Assembly: GCF_900105735.1 (NCBI RefSeq)
Contig: NZ_LT629793.1
Coordinates: 1,860,001 to 1,924,000, forward strand
Length of the DNA stretch: 64,000 nucleotides
DNA from: Pseudomonas yamanorum
GTDB taxonomy: Bacteria; Pseudomonadota; Gammaproteobacteria; Pseudomonadales; Pseudomonadaceae
Direction of reading: 5' to 3'
Shown: piece by piece, positions 43,711 to 52,884 of the stretch
Numbering within the stretch: position 1 is the first letter of the stretch
How the letters are laid out: every line of letters begins with the position of its first letter
Notes under the pieces: generated by a model
The model's database searches: none
The model's input: only the letters and a program-made list of their open reading frames with translations
Told to the model about the DNA's origin: nothing
Translations under genes and position numbers: made by a program

Positions 43711-44250
43711 ATGTCTCGTCCCAAGCCCGACCCGCTGTCGGCCGATGCCTTTCGCAGGTTTTATGCAGATATCCTGCATTTCCTGCGCAAACGCACGGAT
43801 AACGCCAGCGACGCGGCAGACATGACCCAGGATGTCTTCACCCAATGGCTGGACTATCGCGACCGGGCTCAGGTCGAGCAGCCACGGGCATTTCTGTTCC
43901 AGATGGCGCGCAATCTGCTGCGCGATCACTGGCGCAAACAAAAGGTGCGGCACACCGTCCACCAGCAACAGGCCGAACTGGATGCCGAGCCTGTCAGCGA
44001 CTCGCGAGACGATCCCATGGCCGCCGCGCAACGCCTGCAACGCCTGGAACAGTTGAAAGAAGTCCTCTCTGAACTCTCGCCCAGAAGACGAGAAGCCCTT
44101 ATGCTGCACCGCTTCGAAGGCCTGAGCCAGGCGCAGATCGCCGAGCGCATGGGCGTCTCGGTCAGCATGGTGGAAAAGCACATCGCTTTTGCCCTGCTGC
44201 ATTGCAAGCAGCGACTTCAACAAGACCAGGGCAAGGAGCAGCCAGAATGA
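43711..44250 (+). CDS. ECF sigma factor, FecI-like
   Basis: The protein has 179 residues. Sigma region 2 (FYADILHFLRKRTDNASDAADMTQDVFTQWLDY, about 13-45) and region 4 (LSPRRREALMLHRFEGLSQAQIAERMGVSVSMVEKHI, about 122-158) are intact; there is no region 3, as in all ECF factors. It directs transcription of the TonB-dependent receptor gene downstream when the anti-sigma protein signals siderophore or haem binding. Start ATG 43711 follows AAGGATATCC. Stop overlaps the anti-sigma start (ATGA). Confidence 0.92.
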   Translation: MSRPKPDPLSADAFRRFYADILHFLRKRTDNASDAADMTQDVFTQWLDYRDRAQVEQPRAFLFQMARNLLRDHWRKQKVRHTVHQQQAELDAEPVSDSRDDPMAAAQRLQRLEQLKEVLSELSPRRREALMLHRFEGLSQAQIAERMGVSVSMVEKHIAFALLHCKQRLQQDQGKEQPE

Positions 44251-45215
44251 CCCGCCTGAGCGATATCGACACCTGTGACATCGAGGCCAGCGACTCCATC
44301 GATGCCCAGGCCGCCAGCTGGTTTGCGCGCAACCGCAATGATACGGGCCGCGCTGACCGCAAGGCGTTTGCAGCCTGGCAATCCGAGCCGGCCCATGCCC
44401 GTGCCTATGCTGAATTCGAACAGCTGTGGGCCGACCTGGCCCAGTTGCAGCAACTGAACAAACCCACACCGCTGCCCGTACGCAAGACACCCGCCTGGCG
44501 CCCGGCCCTGGCGGTAGCTGCCGCCCTGGTATGTGCCCTGCTGGCGAGCAACATCGGCGCCCCGCGCGAGCTGTTTCACGCCCAGGTCGCGGCCCATGCC
44601 AAAGGGATGCGCACCTTGCATTTGCCCGACGGCAGCACCTTGTACGTCAACGCCAACACGCGCCTGCGGGTGGACTTCAACGGTCATCAGCGCATCGTGC
44701 ATCTGGATCAGGGCCAGCTGTATATCGAGGTGGCACCCGATAAGGAACGGCCACTGTACGTGCAGGCCGGCGAAGCCAATGTGCGAGTGGTCGGCACCGG
44801 CTTTGATGTGCGGCGCAGCAAGCAGCAACTGGTGGTCAGCGTGGCCCACGGGCAAGTGGCGTTCGATCCGGACTCCAAGCTGCCGGCCACCCTGCTCGGC
44901 GCCGATCAGCGCGCTACGTTCAGTTATGCCAAGGGTACCCTGCAACAGCAAACCCTCACTGCCGGCGAGGTCGCCGATTGGCGCGGCGGGCACGTATCGT
45001 TTCGTAATCGCGAGCTGGCCAGCCTGATGGACGAGTTGAGCCTGTACCGGCCACAGGCGCCGTTGCTGGTGGACAGCGCGGTGGCGCAGTTGAAGGTCTC
45101 GGGCAATCTGGACGTGAATGATCCGGACGCCCTGCTCAACGCCCTCCCCGCCCTGCTACCAGTGAAAACCGTGGCCCTGGCCGACGGCAATATCAGGATT
45201 GAGCCTCGAAAATAA
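44247..45215 (+). CDS. FecR-like anti-sigma factor
   Basis: The protein has 322 residues. The cytoplasmic DUF4880 domain at about 12-60 (AASWFARNRNDTGRADRKAFAAWQSEPAHARAYAEFEQLW) binds the sigma factor; one membrane helix lies at about 90-108 (ALAVAAALVCALLASNI), and the periplasmic FecR domain (about 125-225) plus an STN-like C-terminal domain contact the receptor. Coupled to the sigma gene by a 4-bp overlap. Confidence 0.92.
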   Translation: MTRLSDIDTCDIEASDSIDAQAASWFARNRNDTGRADRKAFAAWQSEPAHARAYAEFEQLWADLAQLQQLNKPTPLPVRKTPAWRPALAVAAALVCALLASNIGAPRELFHAQVAAHAKGMRTLHLPDGSTLYVNANTRLRVDFNGHQRIVHLDQGQLYIEVAPDKERPLYVQAGEANVRVVGTGFDVRRSKQQLVVSVAHGQVAFDPDSKLPATLLGADQRATFSYAKGTLQQQTLTAGEVADWRGGHVSFRNRELASLMDELSLYRPQAPLLVDSAVAQLKVSGNLDVNDPDALLNALPALLPVKTVALADGNIRIEPRK

Positions 45216-45343
45216 TCCCTCGACACACTCACTTGAGAATATTTTGCATTCGCATGTGAGGATTATTTTTCCTGCCGCGTCTTCCTCGGGTCTGCGTTTG
45301 ATACGCACACCTTTCTGGCCATTTGGCTACTCCGGGGGATTTC

Positions 45344-47902
45344 ATGTTTCGCGCGCCTTGCCACGTTCAGCACCTGTTTCTTCGACCCACCGCCATTGCC
45401 GCCTGCCTGGCCTTCAGCCTGAGTGCCCAGGCCGAGTCGTTCAAGCTGCAACTGCCGGCCCAGTCCCTGGCCACGTCCCTGAGCCAGGTGGCGCAGCAGG
45501 CGAAAATCCAGCTGCTGTTCGATGAAGCGCTGCTGAAAAACGTCCAGGCGCCGGCCCTCAATGGCGACTTCACACCGGAAGTGGCGATTCGCACCTTGCT
45601 CAACAACGGCGAGTTCGTGTTGCTCAAGGTCGGCAGCACCTACGTGGTACGCCCCGAAGAAGGCAAGACCACCAACAGCAGCGCGATCCAACTGGAGGCC
45701 CTGAGCGTGATCGGCACCGGTAACGAGGTGGACTCCACCACCGTCGGCCGCTCGACCCTGAGCCAGGCCGACATCGACCGCTACCAGTCCAATAACATCC
45801 CCAGCCTGCTGCAAACCTTGCCCGGTATCAGCCAGGGCGGCTCGCTGAAGCCCGGCGGCCAGACCATCAACATCCGGGGTTTCGGCGACGCCGAAGACGT
45901 GCCGCTGACCGTCGATGGCGCCACCAAAAGCGGCTTTGAGCGCTACCAGCAGGGCACCGTGTTTATCGAGCCCGAGCTGATCAAGAACATCGAAGTGGAG
46001 AAAGGCCCCAACTCGCCCTTCAGCGGCAACGGCGGCTTCGGCGGTACGGTCAACATGACCACCAAGGATGCCCCGGACCTGCTCAAGGACGGGCGCAACA
46101 GCGGCGCCATGCTCAAATACGGCTACTCCAGCAACGACCATGAGCAGGTCTACAGCAGCGCGGTCTACGGGCGCACCGATGACGGCCGCTTCGACGCCCT
46201 GGCCTACCTGACCCAGCGCGACGGCGGCGACATGAAGCTGGCCGCCACCCTGCCCAACGACAACAACCAGTACCCGATCAACCCCAAGCGCCTGCCCAAC
46301 AGCGCCCAGAATGTGGACGGCAAACTGTTCAAGCTCAATGCTCACTTCACCGATGAGCAAAGCCTTGGCCTGTCGTATTCGCGCTCCAACAGTCAGCGCT
46401 GGACGCCCTTCTCTGCCGCCAGCTACCCGACGCCGCCGACCCAGGCCAACATCGACCGCTATGGCTACGAAGCCGCGCTGAAACGCTTCCTGGCCAACCG
46501 CAATACCGTCGACACCACCTGGTCCGGCAAGTACGAATACCAGCCGATGAATAACCCGCTGGTGGACTTGACCATCAAGTATTCCGAATCCAATACCGAT
46601 CAGACCGACGAGCGAGACGCTACGGCGTTTTTCCAGTTGGCCACTGGCGGGCGCAAGATGGACACCTCCTACAACGACAAGAACCTCGACGTACGCAACG
46701 TCAGTCTGTTTTCCACCGGTGCGTTGCAGCACGCGGTGACCACCGGTGTGCAAATCCGCAAGCACACCCGGGAAACCGAAATGTGGATGCCCGGCGCCAC
46801 CTACAACACCCCGAAATACAACTACGGGCACTTCCAGCCGGGCTTCATGCCTCATGGCAAGGTCGACACCAACAGCTTCTTTATCCAGGACGCGGTGACG
46901 CTGGGCGATGTGACCATTACCCCGTCGATGCGCTACGACCATGTGCGCAACCGCGGCGAAGCCAACGACGCGCCGTACTACAGCAACCCCGATCCGGCCA
47001 TCGGCCACGACTACAGCGACCGCACCTACACCGGCTGGTCGCCACGCCTGGCGGCGTACTGGACCATCACCCCGAACGTGGCGATGTTTGCCAACTGGAG
47101 CCGCACCTGGCGTGCCCCGGTAATCGACGAGCAGTATGAAGTCCAGGGCCTGGGCAGCCGCACCGCCACCAGCCTCGACCTGGACCCCGAGCGCATCACC
47201 TCCATCACCCTGGGCAACGTCACCCGCTTCGGCGACGTGTTCACCCACGGCGACAACCTGCAACTGCGTACCACGCTGTTCCACAACAAAGTCGAAGACG
47301 AGATCTTCAAGGCCACGGGCGTGGGCTGCCAGAACCAGGCGGTCAATGGCGGGACGATTTCCAGCGCCTGCCCGCCGGGGGCGATGTCCAACTACCGCAA
47401 CATCGGCGGCATGACCATCAAGGGTTTCGAGGCCGAGAGTTTCTACGACTCCACCTACGTGTTCGGCTCGGTGTCCTTCGCCTACACCACCGGCAAACAC
47501 GAAGGCGCCTACACCAACCCGTGGGGCCCGGACGTCTGGGCACGGGATATTCCGCCGACCAAATGGGTGATCGTGCTCGGCACCAAGATCCCGAGCCTGG
47601 ATGCGCAGGTGGGCTGGCAGGGACAGTTCATCGGCGCCACCAGCCGTTTGCCAAGCGACAAGTATGCCGGCGGCCCGGGCACCAGTATCGGTGACCTGTT
47701 CTACGATCAGTACGGTAACAAGCGCTACAACACCCAGGGCCTGTTCGCCAGCTGGAAGCCGCAGCAGGCTTACCTCAAGGGCACCGAGGTCAACTTCACC
47801 GTGGATAACCTGTTCAACAACAACTTCCGCCCGGCGTTGAGCGGCGACCGCGCCTACACCAAGGGCCGGGATGCGAAGATCAGCGTGACGCGGTTCTTCT
47901 GA
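45344..47902 (+). CDS. TonB-dependent transducer-receptor, haem/haemophore (HasR) type
   Basis: The protein is about 852 residues: signal peptide ending near SAQAE, then an N-terminal STN signalling domain (SFKLQLPAQSLATSLSQVAQQAKIQLLFDEALLK), TonB box-like LEALSVIG, plug (IPSLLQTLPGISQGGSLKPGGQTINIRGFG) and a 22-strand barrel ending in RFF. The plug and barrel resemble the haemoglobin/transferrin/lactoferrin receptor group, which includes HasR; a different iron ligand cannot be excluded. The start at 45344 places the signal peptide correctly and follows GGGGG. It forms a surface-signalling system with the two preceding genes; no hasA haemophore gene follows in the window. Confidence 0.85.
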   Translation: MFRAPCHVQHLFLRPTAIAACLAFSLSAQAESFKLQLPAQSLATSLSQVAQQAKIQLLFDEALLKNVQAPALNGDFTPEVAIRTLLNNGEFVLLKVGSTYVVRPEEGKTTNSSAIQLEALSVIGTGNEVDSTTVGRSTLSQADIDRYQSNNIPSLLQTLPGISQGGSLKPGGQTINIRGFGDAEDVPLTVDGATKSGFERYQQGTVFIEPELIKNIEVEKGPNSPFSGNGGFGGTVNMTTKDAPDLLKDGRNSGAMLKYGYSSNDHEQVYSSAVYGRTDDGRFDALAYLTQRDGGDMKLAATLPNDNNQYPINPKRLPNSAQNVDGKLFKLNAHFTDEQSLGLSYSRSNSQRWTPFSAASYPTPPTQANIDRYGYEAALKRFLANRNTVDTTWSGKYEYQPMNNPLVDLTIKYSESNTDQTDERDATAFFQLATGGRKMDTSYNDKNLDVRNVSLFSTGALQHAVTTGVQIRKHTRETEMWMPGATYNTPKYNYGHFQPGFMPHGKVDTNSFFIQDAVTLGDVTITPSMRYDHVRNRGEANDAPYYSNPDPAIGHDYSDRTYTGWSPRLAAYWTITPNVAMFANWSRTWRAPVIDEQYEVQGLGSRTATSLDLDPERITSITLGNVTRFGDVFTHGDNLQLRTTLFHNKVEDEIFKATGVGCQNQAVNGGTISSACPPGAMSNYRNIGGMTIKGFEAESFYDSTYVFGSVSFAYTTGKHEGAYTNPWGPDVWARDIPPTKWVIVLGTKIPSLDAQVGWQGQFIGATSRLPSDKYAGGPGTSIGDLFYDQYGNKRYNTQGLFASWKPQQAYLKGTEVNFTVDNLFNNNFRPALSGDRAYTKGRDAKISVTRFF

Positions 47903-47916
47903 CCCCACCTAATCAA

Positions 47917-48006
47917 TGTGGGAGCGGGCTTGCTCGCGAAAGCGGTGGATCAGTCGGTACATGAGTTACCTGACACACCGCCTTCGCGAGCAAGCCCGCT
48001 CCCACA
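47917..48006. repeat. REP palindrome pair
   Basis: TGTGGGAGCGGGCTTGCTCG at 47917 and the mirror copy ending GCTCCCACA at 48006, between the convergent receptor and ribbon-helix-helix genes, where it could block read-through. Confidence 0.93.
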
Positions 48007-48007
48007 T

Positions 48008-48325
48008 TCAGATCTTCTGCGCGCCATTTCTTGTATTCACAAGGCTGAGTTCTGGGGCGTGAACCCGCTGCTTGCTCAAATACCGCGTGCAACTCACCCG
48101 CAAGAACGAAGCAAAATTCACCACTTCGCCACGGTAATCCATCACCTCTTCATACAGCTTGGCGATCAGTTGATTGGTGGTCATGCCATCCACTTCGGCG
48201 ATTTCGCTGAGGATGTCCCAGAACTGGTTTTCCAGGCGCACGGTGGTCACCACGCCGCAGATGCGCAAGGAGCGCGAGCGGGACTCGTAGAGAATCGGGT
48301 CGGCCTTGACGTACAGCTCGCACAT
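48008..48325 (-). CDS. Ribbon-helix-helix domain protein
   Basis: The protein has 105 residues. The N-terminal two thirds SRSLRICGVVTTVRLENQFWDILSEIAEVDGMTTNQLIAKLYEEV is the RHH_4-type ribbon-helix-helix found in small bacterial regulators. The start ATG 48325 (MCELYVKADP) follows AGGTCATCGCC, with a weak ribosome-binding site. It lies downstream of the DJ-1 gene with a 16-nt gap, so the two may be co-transcribed. No antitoxin partner is visible, so it is not called a toxin-antitoxin gene. Confidence 0.75.
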   Translation of the reverse strand: MCELYVKADPILYESRSRSLRICGVVTTVRLENQFWDILSEIAEVDGMTTNQLIAKLYEEVMDYRGEVVNFASFLRVSCTRYLSKQRVHAPELSLVNTRNGAQKI

Positions 48326-48341
48326 GGCGATGACCTCCGCT

Positions 48342-48923
48342 TTACAGGATGATTTTGGTGCCCAGCAGGCCAAGGAAACCCGCCAGCCAGCTGGGGTGCG
48401 CCGGCCACGCCGGTGCAGTCACCAGATTGCCTTGAACGTGGCTGTCGGTCACCGGGATATCGATGAACGTACCGCCCGCCAATCGCACTTCCGGCCCGCA
48501 CGCCGGGTAAGCGCTGCACTCACGGCCTTCCAGAATGCCGGCGGCGGCCAGCAGTTGCGCACCGTGGCACACCGCAGCGATGGGCTTGCCGGCCTGGTCG
48601 AACGCCTTGACCAGTTGCAGGACTTTCTCGTTCAGGCGCAGGTACTCGGGCGCACGGCCGCCGGGCACCAGCAACGCGTCGTAGTCGGCGGCGTCGACCT
48701 TGGCAAAGTCCGCGTTCAGGGCAAACAGGTGCCCGGGCTTTTCGCTGTAGGTCTGGTCGCCTTCGAAGTCGTGGATCGCCGTGCGCACGGTCTGGCCGGC
48801 GGTCTTGTCCGGGCACACGGCGTGCACGGCATGCCCCACCATCAGCAGCGCCTGGAACGGCACCATCACTTCATAGTCTTCGACGTAATCGCCGACCAGC
48901 ATCAGGATTTTCTTCGCGGCCAT
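48342..48923 (-). CDS. DJ-1/PfpI family protein
   Basis: The protein has 193 residues and an alpha/beta glutamine-amidotransferase-like fold. The nucleophile elbow [10 protein letters not shown] holds Cys119-His120, and [12 protein letters not shown] supplies the oxyanion region. Members are glyoxalase III/deglycase-type, chaperone or peptidase-like proteins; the activity cannot be told from sequence. The start at 48923 follows GGAGGAATGTCCC-type sequence on the minus strand. Possibly co-transcribed with the ribbon-helix-helix gene. Confidence 0.87.
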   Translation of the reverse strand: MAAKKILMLVGDYVEDYEVMVPFQALLMVGHAVHAVCPDKTAGQTVRTAIHDFEGDQTYSEKPGHLFALNADFAKVDAADYDALLVPGGRAPEYLRLNEKVLQLVKAFDQAGKPIAAVCHGAQLLAAAGILEGRECSAYPACGPEVRLAGGTFIDIPVTDSHVQGNLVTAPAWPAHPSWLAGFLGLLGTKIIL

Positions 48924-49027
48924 GGGACATTCCTCCGGTTGAACGGTTGGGCAGACAGGAGTAGCCAAGATAGACCTGTGCCGATGGGCCGGGTAATGGC
49001 CCGCTACTACATCAGCACCCTGGCTTG

Positions 49028-49125
49028 TGTGGGAGCCGGGCTTGCCCGCGATGCAGACACCTCGGCCTCACAGGTAAACTGCGTTGATCCCATCGCAGCC
49101 TCGCCAAGGCTCGACAGCTCCCACA
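49028..49125. repeat. Hybrid REP pair
   Basis: The left arm is TGTGGGAGCCGGGCTTGCCC and the right arm is GCAGCCTCGCCAAGGCTCGA followed by CAGCTCCCACA. The same unusual pairing of two REP variants occurs at 24495-24593. Confidence 0.85.
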
Positions 49126-49247
49126 TGAACCGAGTCGCCCATTCAAAACTGTACGGATCAATCTGCACCCAGCTGTAGGCCCGCGTTCTCCGGGCTTTGT
49201 GGCTAGATGAACGTCCACTTCCGGCCCATTCGATTCTGGTTCCTTCC

Positions 49248-50147
49248 ATGAGCTCCCGCGAAAATACCGGCATGGCCCTCGGCCTGCTGGGCGTCGTCAT
49301 CTTTAGCCTTACCCTGCCCTTCACCCGTATCGTGGTGCAGGAAATCCACCCGCTGCTCAATGGCCTGGGCCGGGCGTTGTTTGCGGCGGTGCCGGCGGCG
49401 GCACTGTTGCTGTGGCGACGTGAGCGCTGGCCCACCTGGCGCCAGGTGCGCGGGCTGACGCTGGTGATTGCCGGGGTGATCCTGGGCTTCCCGGTGCTGT
49501 CGGCTTGGGCCATGCAAACCTTGCCCGCGTCCCATGGTGCGTTGGTCAACGGCTTGCAACCGCTGTGCGTGGCGCTGTATGCGGCGTGGCTGTCCCATGA
49601 ACGCCCATCGAAAGCCTTCTGGGCCTGCGCGGCGCTGGGCAGTGCGCTGGTGCTGAGTTATGCGTTGATCACCGGGGCCGGCAGTATCCAGGCGGGCGAC
49701 CTGTTGATGCTCGGGGCGATTGCCGTGGGTGGCCTGGGTTACGCAGAAGGTGGCCGTTTGGCCAAGGAGATGGGCGGCTGGCAGGTGATCTGCTGGGCGC
49801 TGGTGCTGTCGACGCCGGTATTGATCGGGCCGGTGGCCTACCTGGCGCTGCAACACGAAGGGCCGATTTCCATGCGCACCTGGTGGGCGTTTGGTTATGT
49901 GTCACTGTTTTCGCAGTTCCTGGGGTTCTTTGCGTGGTACGCCGGGCTGGCCATGGGCGGCATCGCGCGGGTCAGCCAGATTCAGCTGTTGCAGATCTTT
50001 TTCACCATTGCGTTTTCCGCGCTGTTTTTTGGTGAGCACATCGAACCGATCACCTGGCTGTTTGCCTGCGGGGTGATTGTGACGGTGATGTTGGGGCGCA
50101 AGACAGCGGTGCAGCCTGCACCGGCCTCCAAGGCGAGCACGATCTAA
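49248..50147 (+). CDS. EamA/DMT-family transporter
   Basis: The protein has 299 residues with 10 helices in two EamA repeats (about 8-135 and 150-285). Motifs LGVVIFSLTLPFTRIVVQEIHPLLNGLGRALFAAVPAAALL and ISMRTWWAFGYVSLFSQFLGFFAWYAGLAMGGIARVSQIQLLQIFFT are typical of drug/metabolite exporters. Start ATG 49248 lies after CTTCC without a strong ribosome-binding site; the frame runs upstream to 49197. Substrate unknown. Confidence 0.87.
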   Translation: MSSRENTGMALGLLGVVIFSLTLPFTRIVVQEIHPLLNGLGRALFAAVPAAALLLWRRERWPTWRQVRGLTLVIAGVILGFPVLSAWAMQTLPASHGALVNGLQPLCVALYAAWLSHERPSKAFWACAALGSALVLSYALITGAGSIQAGDLLMLGAIAVGGLGYAEGGRLAKEMGGWQVICWALVLSTPVLIGPVAYLALQHEGPISMRTWWAFGYVSLFSQFLGFFAWYAGLAMGGIARVSQIQLLQIFFTIAFSALFFGEHIEPITWLFACGVIVTVMLGRKTAVQPAPASKASTI

Positions 50148-50234
50148 TGTGGGAGCTGGCTTGCCTGCGATAGAATCACCTCGCTTTACCTGTTACACCG
50201 AGGTGCTTGCATCGCAGGCAAGCCAGCTCCCACA
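50148..50234. repeat. REP palindrome pair
   Basis: TGTGGGAGCTGGCTTGCCTG and its mirror, between the convergent ends of the EamA gene and the methyltransferase gene. It begins directly at the EamA stop codon. Confidence 0.93.
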
Positions 50235-50250
50235 TTGGTTAGCGTCGCTC

Positions 50251-51468
50251 TCAGGTCAGGTAACCATCCGCCCGCAGCAGGGTTTCGAGGCAATGTTCGG
50301 TGATGTTGTAGAACGCCTTGAGCTCCTGGACTTTCCCCAGGAGCTGAGCGTTATCCACCGGCTCCGCACGCTTCACGGCAAGGATCATTTTGTTCTTGTT
50401 GGTATGTTCCAACGAGATGAACTCAAACACCTTGGTCTCATAACCGCAGGCTTCAAGGAACAACGCACGCAGGCTGTCGGTGACCATTTCCGCCTGTTGG
50501 CCCAGGTGCAGGCCGTATTGCAGCATCGGCTTGAGCAGCACCGGGCTCTGGATTTGCAAGCGTATCTGCTTATGGCAGCACGGCGAGCACATGATGATCG
50601 ACGCCCCGGAGCGGATGCCGGTGTGAATCGCGTAGTCGGTGGCGATGTCGCAGGCATGCAGGGCGATCATCACGTCCAGTTCGCTGGGCGCGACGCTGCG
50701 CACATCACCACACTTGAACACCAGCCCCGGGTGGTCCAGGCGGGCGGCGGCGTTGTTGCACAGGGTCACCATGTCTTCGCGCAGTTCCACACCGGTGACT
50801 TCGCCCTCAGCGTTGAGGGTGTTGCGCAGGTAATCGTGGATCGCAAACGTCAGGTAGCCCTTGCCCGAACCAAAGTCCGCGACCCGCACCGGCCGGTCCA
50901 GCTTCAGCGGTGAGGTGGTCAGGGCATGGCTGAACACTTCGATGAACTTGTTGATCTGCTTCCACTTGCGCGACATCGCCGGGATCAGCTCGTGCTTGGC
51001 GTTGGTCACGCCAAGGTCAGCGAGAAAGGGCCGGGTCAGGTCCAGGAAGCGATTCTTCTCGCGGTTGTGCTCGGCAGACGGCGCCTCCCGCAGTTGTTGC
51101 GGCTTGCTTTTGAACAGCGAGCTTTTGTTCTTCTTGCTGTATTCCAGCTGGGCTTCGTCCGTCACCGACAGCAGGTGCGCGTTCTTGAACGAGGCCGGCA
51201 ACAGCTCGGCAATCGCAGCCACACCGTCAGGCAGGGAGAAGTTCTTGGTGATGTCGCGGGTCTTGTAGCGGTAGACGAAGGACAGGCAAGGCTGATCCTT
51301 GACCGTCAGCTGCTTGATGATCAGCTTCTGAAGATCAGGCTCGGTGCCGACGTACTTGGCCAGCACCAGCTTGATAAAGGCGTTTTGCTCAAGGCTCGCG
51401 CTCAGCAGTTCGAGGAACTGCGCGTGATGATCCGGCGCGGGGCTGGCAGGTTTAGCGGTGGCAGACAT
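50251..51468 (-). CDS. SAM-dependent methyltransferase (Methyltransf_32-like)
   Basis: The protein has 405 residues. An N-terminal region (about 1-170) is followed by a Rossmann methyltransferase domain: motif I VRVADFGSGKGYLTFAIHDYL (about 193-213), motif II GVELRED, and HACDIATDYAI plus SPCCHKQIR, whose cysteines are conserved in this group (GSTCD/METTL25-like). The substrate is unknown, possibly RNA or protein. Start 51468 (MSATAKP); an ATG two codons upstream is also possible. Confidence 0.82.
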   Translation of the reverse strand: MSATAKPASPAPDHHAQFLELLSASLEQNAFIKLVLAKYVGTEPDLQKLIIKQLTVKDQPCLSFVYRYKTRDITKNFSLPDGVAAIAELLPASFKNAHLLSVTDEAQLEYSKKNKSSLFKSKPQQLREAPSAEHNREKNRFLDLTRPFLADLGVTNAKHELIPAMSRKWKQINKFIEVFSHALTTSPLKLDRPVRVADFGSGKGYLTFAIHDYLRNTLNAEGEVTGVELREDMVTLCNNAAARLDHPGLVFKCGDVRSVAPSELDVMIALHACDIATDYAIHTGIRSGASIIMCSPCCHKQIRLQIQSPVLLKPMLQYGLHLGQQAEMVTDSLRALFLEACGYETKVFEFISLEHTNKNKMILAVKRAEPVDNAQLLGKVQELKAFYNITEHCLETLLRADGYLT

Positions 51469-51509
51469 GAACAAAAACGCCTCGGGCAGGGAATGCCGGG
51501 AATTTTACA

Positions 51510-52127
51510 CTACTCCAACACCACCAACCGATTCGGTAGCTCATTGCGCGCGTGGGTCACCGGTACGTGCTCCTTGAGCAATTCTCCGCAAGCCTCAATA
51601 CACGCCACAAACCCGGCCAACGTCTGGCCTTGCTTCACCTGGCGGGTGAAGTCCTTGACGATCGCATCCCAACTGCTGTCATCCAGGCGACTGGAAATCC
51701 CCTTGTCCACCAGGATTTCTACATACCGCTCGGCCTCACTGACAAAAATCAGCACCCCGGTACTGCCCAGTGTGTGGTGCAGGTGTTGCTCCAGAAACTG
51801 CCGCCGTGCCAGGTTGGACGCACGCCAGTGACGCACTGAGCGCGGGATCAGCCGCGTAGTCACCTTGGGCAACCGGAACACCAGGCACAACACCACGAAC
51901 GTGCCCCACTGCGCCAGCAGCAAGGTGTACATGGTCAACCAGCCCGACAGATAGTGAATGATCCCCGGTACCACCAGCGCCAACAGGCTGGCCCACAACA
52001 GCGGGATGTAGGCGTAGTCGTCGGCACGGGCCGCGAGCACGGTCACCAGTTCGGCGTCGGTCTGTTGCTCGACCCTGGCGATCGCCTCGGCGACCTGGCG
52101 TTGCTCGTGTTGACTCAGTAATGCCAT
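51510..52127 (-). CDS. TPM domain (TLP18.3/Psb32/MOLO-1) membrane protein
   Basis: The protein has 205 residues. The N-terminal part (ALLSQHEQRQVAEAIARVEQQTDAELVTVLAARADDYAYIP) is the start of a TPM domain, interrupted by two membrane helices (about 42-60 and 68-86), and the domain continues with GVLIFVSEAERYVEILVDKGI. The start at 52127 is preferred over the long low-complexity upstream frame, which overlaps the neighbouring gene's glycine tail. It is the third gene of a lemA-TPM-TPM operon, an arrangement widespread in Proteobacteria; function unproven, envelope role likely. Confidence 0.83.
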   Translation of the reverse strand: MALLSQHEQRQVAEAIARVEQQTDAELVTVLAARADDYAYIPLLWASLLALVVPGIIHYLSGWLTMYTLLLAQWGTFVVLCLVFRLPKVTTRLIPRSVRHWRASNLARRQFLEQHLHHTLGSTGVLIFVSEAERYVEILVDKGISSRLDDSSWDAIVKDFTRQVKQGQTLAGFVACIEACGELLKEHVPVTHARNELPNRLVVLE

Positions 52128-52155
52128 GGTTGTTGATGCTCTCTCGTTATTGTCA

Positions 52156-52884
52156 TTACCAGCCGCCCGAGGCGCCACCGCCACCGAAACCACCGCCGCC
52201 GCCCCTGAAGCCACCGCCACCGCCGCCTCCCCCACCGCCGCGTCCGCTGCTGCTGAGAATCGCCAGCAGAATAGCGCCTACGGGCAGGCCCATGCGATTG
52301 CACAGCCACAGCACCGCCAGCAACAGGATAAACAGACCAATGGAAATCCCCGGGTTTTGCTTGGCGAAGTTGGCTTCAGACACATGCGCAGGCACGGCCA
52401 GCGGATCGCCGCCCACCACCTGCAGCATCGCCGCCACGCCATCGCTGATGCCCTTGCTGTAGTTGCCCGTCTTGAACGCCGGGGCGATCACCTGGTTGAT
52501 GATCACCCAGGACTGCGCGTCGGTGAGTACGCCTTCCAGGCCGTAACCCACTTCGATACGGATCTTGTGCTCATCCCGGGCGACAATCAGCAATGCGCCG
52601 TTGTCCTTGCCCTTCTGGCCGATACCCCAGGCACGGCCCAGTTGATAACCGAAGTCTTCAATGGGCACGCCTTGCAGGTCCGGCACGGTGACCACCACGA
52701 TCTGGTCACCGCTGGTTTGCTCCAGCGCCTGCAATTGCTGGGTCAGCTGCTCGCGCACGGCCGGGTCGATCATCTGGGCGTTGTCGACCACCCGTCCGGT
52801 CAGGGCCGGAAAGTTAAGGGCGGCCTGGGCGGTCAGGCTAAAGGCCAGCAGCACCGCCGCCAGCAACCAAGCGCGCTTGCCCAT
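52156..52884 (-). CDS. YgcG-like TPM domain protein with glycine-rich tail
   Basis: The protein has 242 residues: signal peptide (WLLAAVLLAFSLTAQA), periplasmic TPM domain at about 30-155 (LTGRVVDNAQMIDPAVREQLTQQLQALEQTSGDQIVVVTVPDL, ALLIVARDEHKIRIEVGYGLEG), one membrane helix (about 180-200) and a cytosolic C-terminus that is almost only glycine with a few Phe/Arg (ten consecutive Gly at one point). Directly follows lemA (1-nt overlap). Typical partner of LemA; molecular role unknown. Confidence 0.85.
   Translation of the reverse strand: MGKRAWLLAAVLLAFSLTAQAALNFPALTGRVVDNAQMIDPAVREQLTQQLQALEQTSGDQIVVVTVPDLQGVPIEDFGYQLGRAWGIGQKGKDNGALLIVARDEHKIRIEVGYGLEGVLTDAQSWVIINQVIAPAFKTGNYSKGISDGVAAMLQVVGGDPLAVPAHVSEANFAKQNPGISIGLFILLLAVLWLCNRMGLPVGAILLAILSSSGRGGGGGGGGGGFRGGGGGFGGGGASGGW

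Noticed and set aside
45263..47908. An 881-codon open frame on the minus strand
   Set aside because: It is the mirror of the TonB receptor gene; that receptor has a signal peptide, STN, plug and barrel, while this frame shows no recognisable motif.
48008..48923. Toxin-antitoxin pair made of the ribbon-helix-helix gene and its neighbour
   Set aside because: The neighbour is a DJ-1/PfpI protein, not a toxin family, and the RHH_4 type is not a usual antitoxin.
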